DNA of 64,000 bases from Pegea sp. RAD2-039 (taxonomy: Eukaryota > Chordata > Thaliacea > Salpida > Salpidae). The notes beneath the pieces are model-generated. The model did no database searches. It was not told the origin of the DNA and saw nothing but the letters and a program-made list of their open reading frames with translations. The position numbers were made by a program, and so were the translations under genes. This document shows, one piece after another, positions 11,304 to 24,000 of this stretch. Every line of letters starts with the position of its first letter. Position 1 is the first letter of the stretch. The DNA lies in the NCBI GenBank assembly GCA_034620365.1, contig JAQGEQ010000045.1, positions 744,001 to 808,000 of the forward strand. The letters run 5' to 3'.

Positions 11304-14300
11304 TGTATATATATAATATATTAGTAATAATATCTGAAAATATATCTAAAAAGATAATAAGCTGTTTAATGTCCATTACTATTATTTATAACTTAATATT
11401 TTAAAACATAAATAAATAAATCTTACAAAATACAACTTTTAGCTTTAATATTTTGTTTAACTTATCAACAAATTAAAAAAAATTTTAAGAAAGATAAAAT
11501 TTTAATTTTGAATAAGTGACTACGTACCAAATAATAAAAAAATATAAATTATATGCTTAAAATTAGAGTCATTATTCAATAATTAAAAATCTTAAATAAA
11601 TAATTGTTGACAAGATTTTGTAATTATTTTACAGAGTTTGAAGAAAAAGTCATTTAAAATAATGAAAAATTGAAAAAATCTAAATATGATGTAAAAATAA
11701 AATAAATATTTTGAAAAACATTAGAATAAAAACTAAACATTTAAAAATGATACAAATAAATACTCAAGATTTAAAAAAATGTAACAAAATAGGTAGAAAA
11801 ATTCAAGTACCATTTAATATAAAAATATTTCAAAAAAAATAATAGCAAATAAAACTATTCGCTTTTTATAGAAATGTGAATAAAGACGATATAAATTTGA
11901 AACTAGCTAACATAAGTTTAAAAACTTTTAAACAAAATCCTGAAATCAAAACTAACTGTGACACAAAACTAACTTTGACAGAAAACATCTGAGAAGAAGT
12001 CATCCGCAAATTGTTAATTTGAAATGCGCGCACAAATAAATTTTTCAAAATTTAAAATTTTAATGAAAAAAACAAATTTGAGTTTTAAAAGTAAAATTAA
12101 TTAAGTACAATTTTTTTAAAATTATATTAAATAAAATTTTGTATTCAAAGGTTCTTATTGACTTCGAGAAATTTTTTTGAAAATACCTTTAACAACTGCT
12201 ATGTCTAGACAAGAATCTTTTCATTTTCCACTAATTTCATTCAACACATTTTTACTCGACATAGAAAAATATAAAACTTACAAATTGCCTATCCGAGTGC
12301 TCTCTATTTTAAACAGACGTGTGCCAATGTTGTATCTTTGTTATATATGTAATAAGTGCGTTTATAAAACGACTTAGCTGAAGATGAACTTGAAAAAGTA
12401 GGCGGTACTCATATAGAGATGAAAAAAGGCGTTGTAAGTGGTTAAAGATGTCCCGATAAGGCTAAAATCCGATCACTAGCAACAAAAGAGTACAATGAAT
12501 ATATTAGATTATTTTCCAATATTAAGTAGCGTATAATGAAACCCAAAGAGAATGACAATAGGATTAATAATAAGCGTTCTAGAGCATCAGTAAAGATTTT
12601 AAATCTAAAAGTTCCTATTTGCGAACCACCAAGAATCATTGATGAGGCTGCAAATGATTATCTACCATTTACATGAACTTCAAAGTCTTACCAAATTTTA
12701 GAGATGACTTTATCAACCGTAAGAAAGTCAAAGATTGGTGGAGACTATGGCATAATACAGTTATGATTAAAAATATGTATTGTTCCGTATATAGTCTAAC
12801 AACATTTACTTTACTATAAATCTCACAAATATAATAACAGCTAAGACAAAATCTTAAAAAACATTTTACATCAGTATCTCCGTCAAACTTATTTTAAGCC
12901 TAAACAAAGTTTATAAAAACCAATCTTCTAGTTTTTATCTTTTAATAATATTTCTTGTCATTTTTCATTTTTCTATTTAGAAACACTTAAGTAATTCAAT
13001 CAGACGGTATTTTGTTACACGGCTCCTAAAATCACAAAACTTAAAACTTTTGAAATTTCTTTGAACCGTGATCAATCACATACTTACAACCAAAAAAGTT
13101 TGGAAAAAATATATTACATAATATGCAATCTACTGTAGATGCTTATCTTACAAATGACTACTTCGTCAAATTAGTTACTAAAGAAGCGTTATATGCCAAC
13201 AATCTACAAATAGATTCTTATATTAAAGTTCTTCTTGAATGCCAATAAAGTTAATTATCATGCTCTTGTAGATTTTTTTTTAAATCAGTTTAAAAAACTT
13301 GTCTTTATAAACATCCACTGTGAGTCACCAAAGGTAGTTAAGAATCACTTACATATATGCTTCTTTTTGATTCCGTAGATAATTCTTTGACCTTTTTTTT
13401 ACTATGATTTACATTTTTTCTAATATATTTTTACATAATTTTAAATCAAATTTCTATTTATTTTACTACCTTAAAACATTATAAAAGTGATTATTTCTGT
13501 ACATAAATATATATTATGTTCAATTATACTTTATACTTTTACAATGTAATGTTATACACATGTGTTTTAATAAGTATTTATAATAAACAATAGAATTATT
13601 TTTAATGGTATTTTTGTTAAGGTTTTGTTGAATACTATTAAATTAAGAAGTTTAAAACAACTAAAAAGCAATTAGTTTTTATAAAATATTTTTAATCTAC
13701 TTTGTAAAATTGGAAGAACTTGAAATTTAAATATTATGCGGATATGGTTTTATCAATTATGGTATATAGTTTTGAGATTTATTTGAATTTTTTATATATT
13801 TTTAAAATGAATTAAAAATGTAATATAGAATTTACTTTATTTAAGTTTCTATAAAGTTTTGAATTAAAGTTATATTTGATTGTAGCTAATATATTTATGC
13901 TTACAGTATTTAATCTATTTGATAAAATTGTGGTTGACTTTTTCTTAGATTTTTTTTGTATATTTTTCAACATAATACTTTTTTTATCGATTAATTTGAC
14001 AATAATCAGGAACCAAACAATTATTGGATTATAAAAAGATAGCTTATTTTATATAAATTAACTGATTAAAATGAAGAATTTGTTGTTTTGTAAGCAGTTT
14101 TCAAACGCTTGTACGAGCTATAAAATTCATTAAGCTCTTACAGACTGAACTTAGGTAGGCGTACATGTGAGCAACTAATTTATAGAACCAAATATAGAAA
14201 ATAATTGTTAAAAGAACAGGTTTTTTGAGTAAATATTCAAATTTCGAGGTCAGATTGTTTCATAAAATTATAAAGGCTTTGGACCAATGTTACGCAGTCT

Positions 14301-15677
14301 AAACGCAAAATGAAATGTGTAAATACATAATTTATCTCACTTATTTCAAATATGATAAAAATGGCTTTAAATATCTTATTTTTTGATAATATATATTATT
14401 GTTATCGTAACAAGCTTTTATGATATAAATATATACGAAATTCGCCAAAATACTTGTTTCAAAAACTAAATATGTTTTTAAATAGTGATTACTACTCAGA
14501 TATTATATTTTAAAGTTATGTAACTTTTTCCACTCTAAAACTTTCAGTTATAATGTATTAATAATTTTTCAGTATTTAAGTAAACCAAAAGATGCAGATA
14601 AGTCTTTATTTTACTGAATGCTGAATATATAACTTTTCTGCTTGGTTGGATAACGTGCAAATTTGTACGTTGAAATGATAACACTGAACAAGATTATGAA
14701 GCTTAATTAACAACCTTGATAATTTATTAAATTCAAATATTGTTGTTTTAATCTGATTTTTTCATAAAAATATGAAAACTTTTCTATGGATATAAAAAAT
14801 AAATAATTTAGCCAAAGTAAAAGTTTGAATTTCTAATAATTATCACTTTAAATTATTTGAATAATAATTTATGAATTTTTAATATTTTATATGGAAAGTA
14901 TTTTGATGAAAGTTTTGTAGAAAGCTCGAAATAAATGTTTGTGTTGAAAATGTTTTGTAATTTCTATGGCAATAACCTTGTAATTAAATTGTTATTGAAG
15001 TAAATATTTAACTAATATTGAGAGCTACTTTTATTGATTTAAATTCTTTTAAACACCTTCATATAATTTAAGACTGAAATATGTTGCTCTTGTCTATTAA
15101 ATTGCTTACACAACAAAACAACTGACTTGTCTCATTTTAAAAACAACAGCTTAATATAGAGATATTTACTAATTTATTGTAGTTCTGAATATCTTTGTGT
15201 TTTTGTAATAGTTTGTTTTTTTCCACCTTTTTTGTTTATATTGTTATCATATCTGTAATATTTACTTTCATTATTTGAACTCTATAGTCTTTTATGACAT
15301 TAGAAAATATTTTAAAAACAAATTCTTTTAAACTAGTTGTATTTATTTTCATGAAATTTCATTTTGAAACTTTTAAAGAAATTTTTTTATAAATAATTTT
15401 TTAAAATAAATAACTACATTTTGTTGGTGTCTCTGGTATTACTTAATATGAATTTATGAAATTTAGTGAAATTATTGAAGGGTTTTATTTGTTAATGTTA
15501 TGTTTAAAAACTTACATAATTTACTTTGACTAACATTCAAATATTGAAACTATCTCTTGTATTTTATTATAAAACTTTTTGTCTGTTGACTTTGTAACCA
15601 ATCTAATAACTTCACCTTTTTTTATTTCTAGGAATTGTTTTTCAAATTATGATTATTTTTGATTGAATTAGTTTAAA
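11304..15677. other. AT-rich intergenic region with possible coding relics
   Basis: Upstream of the kinesin gene and of FAN1; both promoters must lie here, but no distinct element is seen. Most is AT-rich repeat-poor sequence. Fragments of open frame occur at about 12177-12376, 12447-12806 and 13121-13250 (separate entry for the second). Confidence 0.5.
12447..12806 (+). pseudogene. Possible coding relic, family unknown
   Basis: One plus-strand frame reads RCPDKAKIRSLATKEYNEYI onward with a single TAG at codon 28 and a TGA at about codon 76; an adjacent stretch includes DWWRLWHN. Codon content is protein-like compared with the surroundings (Arg, Cys, Pro, Trp). An upstream piece at about 12330 reads YICNKCVYKT, suggestive of a zinc-binding Cys pair. 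A decayed transposon or zinc-finger gene is possible; I do not recognise the family. Confidence 0.25.
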
Positions 15678-18032
15678 ATGATCTCACTAATTTCAAACAT
15701 TCAAAGTAAAAGCATAGAGCTGAGAAAAACAACCCCACAAATGGAGAACGCATTAAAAAGACGATTTCGTTTTTTAAAGTCAGCTTCAATCTCTCAATTT
15801 AATGAAGATGATGAAAACTTCCATCCAAAAAGGAAGATAAGGAAGTGTTCGAAACCAAAAAGCTTGAAAGAGAGTGACAATCTAAATGTGCCCCATAAGC
15901 CAAGTGACCCAGATTCTTCAAAACTTGAAATTGAATGTATTAGCTTTGAAGATTTTAGTGAATTGGTTTCAAGTGAAGATAACTCATCTAAAAACACATT
16001 ACTTGAAGACTCATTAAGTAAACAGACTATAAAAAAAGAAGATAATTTAGAAATCTTTAAACAACCTTCTGTTGAAATAGTTGATGATAATGATGTTGAT
16101 TTTTACTTGAATAATTTTAAAATAATAATTGAAACAATTAAAAGTAACCAGCTTGATTGGAAACTATTTGATGGATATGATGCAGAGTGTATTAACAAGT
16201 TTCAGACACTGAGTACATCTTGTCAGCAATTGTATATTCGCCTATACTTAAGAAAGCATATTTGGTTGCTTGTTGATAAAATCAAATATCCTTATATATC
16301 AGATGATTTATCTCCCTTTTTGGAAACTTTGTACCAAAATGGTTTCTTAGATTGTAGTGTATGTGATAGAAGTGATGGATTATCAATTCCTGAAATTCTG
16401 GATATTTTGCCATTAGCAAAAGCGAAAATTTTCAGCAAATACTTAAATATAAAATATACTTCAAAACCTCAGTTAATCAGGTTTGTTTTGAATCTTTGTA
16501 AAAATAAGAACAATGCATTTTTCATCAACAAAAAGAACAACATTGTAGATAAAATAAAAGGCAAGTTAAATAATCTTCTTGATAAATGTTATAAGATCAG
16601 TATTGAACCAAAGAAGGTCTTTGGTAGATGTATGCTTGTGTTTGATGTTTCCAGAGGTATAGAGCCTGAGGGTAATTACTCTTCAAATTCAAGAGGACCT
16701 AATCAACTATCTAGTATGATACTTGCTGGTATGCGGAAAGTGAAATATCCTACTTATAAAGTAAATGTAACTCGGCCATTATTTCAAAGTAGAAATGAGT
16801 TGTTGGGTTATGAAAAGGCTTGTAATATTTTACTGAAGGTTCAAGAAGAGTTTGATAATTCAAGATATAGTCATGCTCTGAGTTTGTGTAAAAGTAGTGA
16901 AGAGTTTAGTTCAACAATTGATCGTACAACTATCAAGTCCCACAAGCAACTACCTAGGTTTATGCAGCGATATACATCTAGTTATATTTGTAGGAAGATC
17001 AAATCGTTGAAGTTTGAATCACTACAGAAGCTAAAGAAGTATGAGGCTGCTTGTGAAGTTCTATCAGAACTTTTGGCTGATAATATGAGTTCATCAAAAA
17101 GAGGTTGCTGGTATGAAAGATTGTCTTTAAACTTGGAACATCATTTAAAAGATCCTATAAAAGCTATAAAAGTCATTGGAAATGCTTTAAAAGATAAATC
17201 TTTGCACTCAGCACACTATCTATCATTAAATGAACGTTTAGATAGATTAAGAACTGTGAATAAAAAATGTTCAACAGTTTTAATTGACGGTAAGCAAGAG
17301 ACTGTTCGTCAGGCTTCTGTTATAAATATATCCGGGAGGTATTTACCAAAACGCTTTCAAACTTCAAAAGCCAGATTCATGAAGACAATCGAATCAAGTG
17401 AAGATGTAATTCTGTGCTCTGTTGAAGAACTGGCTTTAGATCATTATAAGGAAGAGGGTTTTAGCAAAGGTAGGCATGGTGAGTCATCAACATTTTTCTC
17501 ATTGTATACCCTGTTGATGTGGGATATCATATTTGATTCTGTTGTACCTGACGTATTTAGAAATAATTTACAATCATCTCCTTTAGATTTTTTGACTAAA
17601 GACTTTTATCTTTATCGGAAATCTGCAATTGACAATCGTTTAGAAGATATCAGATGTTGGGTTAGCAAAAGATTTGATTGCAATAAACATATTAGGAAAG
17701 TTTGGAGTGACAACTTGAATTCTTCTTGTAGTTTTATGAACTGGGAACTGTTCAACTCATCAGAAGAAGTAATTGAGTTGGCGTTATGTATTGGTGGTGG
17801 TATTCTCGCAAAAATTTTTAAGAGGATTTCGTTAGATCCAGGAGGAAATAAAAGTGGAATGCCAGATCTTGTAGTTTGGAATGTCGCTGATAAAAGATTT
17901 AAAATTGTTGAAGTCAAAGGACCTGGAGATAAGTTATTTGCAAAACAAAAAGTTTGGATTCATTATTTACTGTCTGTTGGTGTAAATGTTGAACTGTGTA
18001 ATGTAATCGCTTCCGCCTCTAGAAAATTGTGA
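15678..18032 (+). CDS. FAN1: Fanconi-associated nuclease FAN1, intronless
   Basis: One open frame of 784 codons. FAN1 is a structure-specific 5' flap endo/exonuclease in interstrand crosslink repair. The C-terminus is a clear VRR-NUC nuclease: HGESSTFFSLYTLLMWDIIF (Glu602), GMPDLVVW (Asp730), and IVEVKGPGDKL (Glu745, Lys747) supply the expected E-D-ExK catalytic set. The middle (about 420-540) is helical, matching the TPR-like region, and about 225-290 (SIPEILDILPLAKAKIFSKY) matches the SAP-like DNA-binding region. The first 130 residues are low complexity. The N-terminal UBZ zinc finger, which in vertebrates binds ubiquitinated FANCD2, is not visible. ATG 15741 (M22) is an alternative start. 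Length is shorter than human FAN1 (about 1017 aa), mostly at the N-terminus. Its neighbours have 17-27 exons, so the lack of introns suggests retroposition. Confidence 0.93.
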   Translation: MISLISNIQSKSIELRKTTPQMENALKRRFRFLKSASISQFNEDDENFHPKRKIRKCSKPKSLKESDNLNVPHKPSDPDSSKLEIECISFEDFSELVSSEDNSSKNTLLEDSLSKQTIKKEDNLEIFKQPSVEIVDDNDVDFYLNNFKIIIETIKSNQLDWKLFDGYDAECINKFQTLSTSCQQLYIRLYLRKHIWLLVDKIKYPYISDDLSPFLETLYQNGFLDCSVCDRSDGLSIPEILDILPLAKAKIFSKYLNIKYTSKPQLIRFVLNLCKNKNNAFFINKKNNIVDKIKGKLNNLLDKCYKISIEPKKVFGRCMLVFDVSRGIEPEGNYSSNSRGPNQLSSMILAGMRKVKYPTYKVNVTRPLFQSRNELLGYEKACNILLKVQEEFDNSRYSHALSLCKSSEEFSSTIDRTTIKSHKQLPRFMQRYTSSYICRKIKSLKFESLQKLKKYEAACEVLSELLADNMSSSKRGCWYERLSLNLEHHLKDPIKAIKVIGNALKDKSLHSAHYLSLNERLDRLRTVNKKCSTVLIDGKQETVRQASVINISGRYLPKRFQTSKARFMKTIESSEDVILCSVEELALDHYKEEGFSKGRHGESSTFFSLYTLLMWDIIFDSVVPDVFRNNLQSSPLDFLTKDFYLYRKSAIDNRLEDIRCWVSKRFDCNKHIRKVWSDNLNSSCSFMNWELFNSSEEVIELALCIGGGILAKIFKRISLDPGGNKSGMPDLVVWNVADKRFKIVEVKGPGDKLFAKQKVWIHYLLSVGVNVELCNVIASASRKL

Positions 18033-21000
18033 GGTTTCTCAAGTCAGATTTTGTTTGTTGTAGATAGTTGTTAGATTTGTAAAAGATATTTTTGTTTTAT
18101 AACTGTCGGCTGAACTTGTAATGAGATATTTAATAATGTTTTTCAGTTTTTTGTGGAAAATATATTATAAAATCATGATTGAAAGTTTCAAAGACTTGTT
18201 TAAAAGATTGAAATTTCGGCTTTAGAAAAATAATGGGAAAGTTTTAGAGGCAGAAAATTCAAATTAGACGCAAATAAAAGGAAACTATTCAATAGAAGAA
18301 GTTGGTAAAAGACTTACTTCGTTTACCTACTTAACATCTGCTAGCTCTAACCAAACATATAGTAAATTTTCATGATGTAAATAATTGCACGAAATGTTTG
18401 GAACAGTAAAAAGACTGTAGATACAGTTTGTAAAGTCAAAAATCTTCAGTTTAGAAATTGATGGATGCAAAAGTTTCATTACTTTAATTAATTGATTGCT
18501 CAAATACCTACCACCTCATTTGCTTTACAACAATACCTCAGTTGTTCGGAATGAGCTTGATTTACTAGCAGGCTGTTATTTTAAAACTGATTCCGTTGCT
18601 TTGAAGTTGTGTTTTTTTAATTTTTGTATTTTTAAACAAATAAAATGTTTAGTTATGACTTTTTAATTGTCTTGAATTGAAAGGTCAATTATTATTTATA
18701 ATTTATCTTTAGATCAATAAACTACTTCATCTTCAAATATAAAATAAGAATTAATAAGCTAAATGTTTCAACTCAGAAATTCAATTATCAGAAATTCAAT
18801 TCAATTTCAAAATTAGTTTAATATTTTGACCTCATAAGAAATTCTTATTTTGTAAACTTATAATCAAAATTAATAAACTGTCAACATAAACTCTTCTGCT
18901 GATAATTAAACTATTTAAAATAAAATATTTTATCAACGAATTACTTTTATACCCGACTTATTTAACTTAAACAATTTTTGTAGCTCTATAAGCGTAGGTT
19001 ATGTTTTATCAAAGTACCTTGTTTTTAATCTCTACAAATTAAACAATGTCTAAAACTGTTTTCTAACTGATGTAAATCAGAATTCATCACAGCTTTTGTG
19101 TTATTATACAATAGTTGTCAAATTAAAGAAATTTAGTGCAACAGAAATTTGTAGTACTACAAAGGTTGATTGATTGTTACTAGACTATACAAATAGTAAA
19201 TTATTAGGGTTGAAAGTTTAAAAAAACAAAAAATTGTTTACAATCCATCTTAAAATAGATTTATCCTCCATAAAAGCTTACTTAAGGAGTTAGTTTTAAG
19301 CAGCACAATTGTAACAGATAAAATATCTGGAATAGGATTTTTTATAGAACAATTTTTGAGATATTTCTAAAATGGTAAACAACTAAATTAAAAAAGTTTT
19401 ATAATTTGATGTTACTAACACCAAAATAGCAGAAATAAAATCTAGTTTAGAAAAATTTATTTTTTAAATTTAACCTTCCTAAAAATATTGTTGTAAACTA
19501 TTTAAGCAGTGAAATTCAAGTTTTTGATAAATAATGAATAATAATAAAACTAAATATTTTGCTTCAAGCAAATATTTTTAAAGTTTTTAACTACTATTAA
19601 GATGCTAGCTTTGACAAAAGTATTCGAAAATATACAAAAAAGATAATCAGATAATGATCAATTTGATACTAACTAAATTATACAGAGATCTTTCAATCAG
19701 AATATAATTTTACTATCTTTGTTTCCCATTTTAACTCCAGACAATTTGTGTTTCATTGACCAGAACCTACTAAAATTATAGATCTCAATTACTAAAAAGA
19801 TAATTGTTTTACTAACTTGGTTAAAGGTATGACTTTCAATCTCTTCAAGATGTCCATGTTATCTAAAATCTCCAATCTGATAGTATGTTGTTGTTTTTAG
19901 GCAAGTAATTTGCAAAACAAATCTTAGTTCACTCTTCTATTCTTCTATTCGAATTTATTAGCATTGCTGATTAAAGCAGACCCCTTGCTCTTGAAATCAA
20001 CATTTTTTTAAAGCTAACCTAGCAAATATTATAAAAGAGCAAGCTATTATTCACTTTCTAAGTTAGATGTACCTCTACCATTTTATCTTAGGTTTGCCCT
20101 CAAAAAAAGATTAAAAAGAATAACCTTAGTAAAATATAATAACTATTAATAGCTAAAATAATTTGTTGATACCATAAAGTTTTTTTTATCAAATAATTAA
20201 TCTCAATTTCTCGTTGAAGACCAACCAACAACTATCTTCACCAACTCTAAGCCATTGCCTTGTACTTATTTCAAGAGTAAACTCAGATAGAAAAATTGCA
20301 ATCTCGTAACCTTGATGTTACTGCCACAAAGTCATTGGGCCATGTCACTGAGTATCAGGTATAAAGATTGAGGGTTTTCAGCGCACGCTGTTTTAATAAA
20401 AGCGCATTCGTAAACAGAAATGACGAAGTGGCTCTTCTTTTCATTTACTGTTTCAGTTTACAAAACTCGGCTAAAGCAATAGAACATGTGATTTCTATAA
20501 AATAAATCGAATCTAGTTAATAACTGATAAAATTTTTTAGTTTTTAGTTACATCTTTAAGATAACAATTTATTTATATTATTACTATTTAATTGTGGGTC
20601 ATCTAGATCTAAACAAAACTGTGTATCTTAAATCTCCTCGTCTTTTGTGAAGATTTTATCTATTAACTGTTTTTTCATTTATAAAAGAAGAAAATTTATG
20701 AAAGCGCTTTGCTTTTTAATATAAAATTAAAGTCGTTTTTTGGGTCTTTTGTATAAAACGTACTTCTTAAAAATCTCAGATTTAAATGCCATTCACATTA
20801 TCTAACAATTTGTCAATTTGACTTGTTTTTAAGTTTCAGGAATAATATATTACTTTTTTATCTTTTTAGGGACATTCATGTGACCATTTAGAGAAGCACT
20901 CTTCCTACGTTCCAATATAGCAAACCAAAGTTTTCATGAAGGACAGATGTAACTTGCAGTCGATTTGAAACGCGATAAATAAGCTGAAAGTTCAGTTCAT

Positions 21001-24000
21001 TTATGAAGATAACAGACTTACAAGACCACAAAGTATGTAAGATAAAATGGTTAAAGGTTTTTTATTGTTTGATATTCCCTCTTTCAAAATTTGCCAAAAC
21101 TAGAAAAGGTATTTTCGGAAATTTCTTTAGCCATACTTAAAGATAAACTTTAAATAGAAGTTTTGCTCGATTATAAATCAGTTTTGATCAAGTCTTGTTG
21201 TATTTAGAGATCTATACTTATCTAGTAGTATGACTTTTAATGAATTGAGTCCTTTGTGACCGAATCTTTTACAGCCAATACAAGGCGTTGATATCAGTAA
21301 AAAAGAAATTAATTACTTTTACATCTGATGTCATGTTTGAATGATTTGATAAAATTAACTTCAAGCTTGAATAGACTTTTATTCTTCTTATGGAAGCTGA
21401 TGTATAGCAGATGCTTGATTACAAAATTCCAATTATTTGATAAATTCAAGATTTTATAAAAACAGCCTGAAACAGTATGTGGTAAAAATATCCGCAACAT
21501 TACTTACATAAACAAACTTTTCAACTTTTTACTATTGACTGATCACATTTTGAAATCTCATTTATTTATTTAATTTTTTTTATTTTGATGATAAGAACTT
21601 CTTTTAGTAGTAAACCTTTACTCTAAAAAAATTAGAAATTTCGATTGAAAGGTTTTATTATAAAACTAAAATATATTCTGGTCTCAAATTACATTTTTAC
21701 ATCTAAAACATTTTTAGAGTGGTAATTGGATCTTCTTTCAGTTGTCAAAAATTGTTTGTAAGTTTGGAAAGAATTTCGGTTTTTTACTGATAATCACTAA
21801 TGGTTTTCGAAAATTTGTTTAGAGCTTTTTGCAGTTTAATTAGACCTTCTTAAAATAAACTTTAGGATATCTCATCAAATTTAATTTGGTTTTTAATCTT
21901 TTAAGCTTATTTTCATATACAACAAAATGAGTCAAATGAAACGACTGTTTGTGAATGAAAAAAACTTTTGGGAAGTTAAAAATGATCAGTTAATTACTCT
22001 AAAAATGATTTCCAAGAATATTTAATTTATTAAACTTTAACATTTTAAGTACAATTTATTGATAACATGTTCTGTGATAATTAAGCGATGTAAAACACAT
22101 TTAAATAATTAGAACTTTTAGTATTTGAATAATATGACAATATTATAAATAACTTTGAATAAATTTTATTACATACATATTTGGAATTATCAAGCATTTA
22201 GTGGTTATTTTATTATTAAAACCATTTTAAACTAACAATTTGTTATTCTACTTTCGTAAAGTAAAAGTTTAACCAACAAAGAAACCAGATCTAGTTTAGA
22301 GTCAATAATTTTGAAGAAAATTGAGTATAAGTTGTTTATTTGTAGGAGTTTTTGAAAATTATAAGTTTGATATACTTTTTATCAATATAATGATTATTAA
22401 TAAACTTTCTCTGAGCTAACTTTTCTGGAGCTAAATCGATGTTAAGTTTATTTTGCTGCTAAATATTTGTGATTTTATAAAATAAAACTCTGTTTCATGA
22501 ATATTAAATACAAATTATAATTCTTCATAATAAATATTTTGGTAAACTATTTGAATTATATCTATAAATGAGATAGTTTTAAGCAAGCTTTAATTTATTA
22601 ACCAGTTTTAAAATATACTTCTGCAAACTACGTTTCTTTAGACAGAAACTTTAAAAAATATTTATTTAAACTTCTATAAATAATTTAGATTTGTTTTGAA
22701 CTTTTTAATAACAATTAGGAATCTTGTCTAGTTTCTTACTTAATATTAAAGCTAGCTGCTAATTTATAGATATAAAAAAAAATATTGAAAAATTAGATTT
22801 AAAACAAACCTGTTTGTCAATAAATTAGTAAACAAATTTAAATTGTTCATAAAAAGTAATTGAACAAAAAGCTTTCTAATAAAAGCAGTGGTCTCTAGAT
22901 GACTTTTTTTAGTTTTAGCTTCTCAGTACAATTAGTGAACTTGATTTTATCATTTTTTGATTAGATGTTTATTCAAAATAAAGAAAAAGTGATCTCTGGT
23001 TAGTGTATATTATAATACCTTTAAGTATGTACTTATACTAAAGGTTTGAGGTATTACTCATTTGATTATTTCTTTTAGATAACTGCAACTTATTCATGAC
23101 AAGTTTTTAGTGATACAGTAACCCATAGCTTAAAATTCCTATTGCTTGTCTGCAACTTTATAATTGTTGAGATCAAATCAAAAGCCCTGAAAGATAAACG
23201 TTAGATAAAAATTTGTTTTTAACTCTAAAGAATTTATTCGTTTAAGTATCGATCTATAGAATTGCTCAGCAGTTTTGTACAAATCACAGTTTAACATTTA
23301 TACATTGTGTTAGAAGATGCAGTCAGACTTTATAAAATTACAATTTTCATACAAGTGTACCTAAATATAAAAAATATTAGAATTATATAAATTAATTTAA
23401 CCCAAAGCTGCAAAAAATCAGTTTTGTACAAAGCATTTTACCCAAAAATTAAAACCTTAATCAAAATTTTCAAGTTAATTTTGTTTTGTGTTAAACTTAA
23501 AAAGAAAAAAAGAACTTAAACAATTTTGAAGTTTATCTTATGTTAAAAAATTACAAGTTTGTTAAGTTAATTAAATAATTAGATTTTTTACTTTAGATGT
23601 CTTAAGTACTTACTTCATATATAAAGATAATTAGTAAAAAATTTATTCAATTCTTTTCATTGAAATAATACTTTTCAATCTTTCAACAGTGTTTAGAGTA
23701 TTTTTACATTTTTAAAAGTTTTAGCTGTTTAGAAAATAACAAAATTGTTAAGTTTAAATTTCTTTAGTTATCTAAATTTCTATAAATAAACTTTTTTTCT
23801 AAAAGAATGTTTTTTAATAAAAGAAATATTAAATTTGCCAATTATAAGTTTTTATTTCATATACTTTTATACCCTCTGTAAATAACAATTATTCAAATTT
23901 TCACAAAACATCTGAAAATAATTTCTAAAAAAACACTTTAACAAAAAAACATTTTATTTAATATAAATAAAAACAACTTAGCATAAAAAAAACTATTAAT

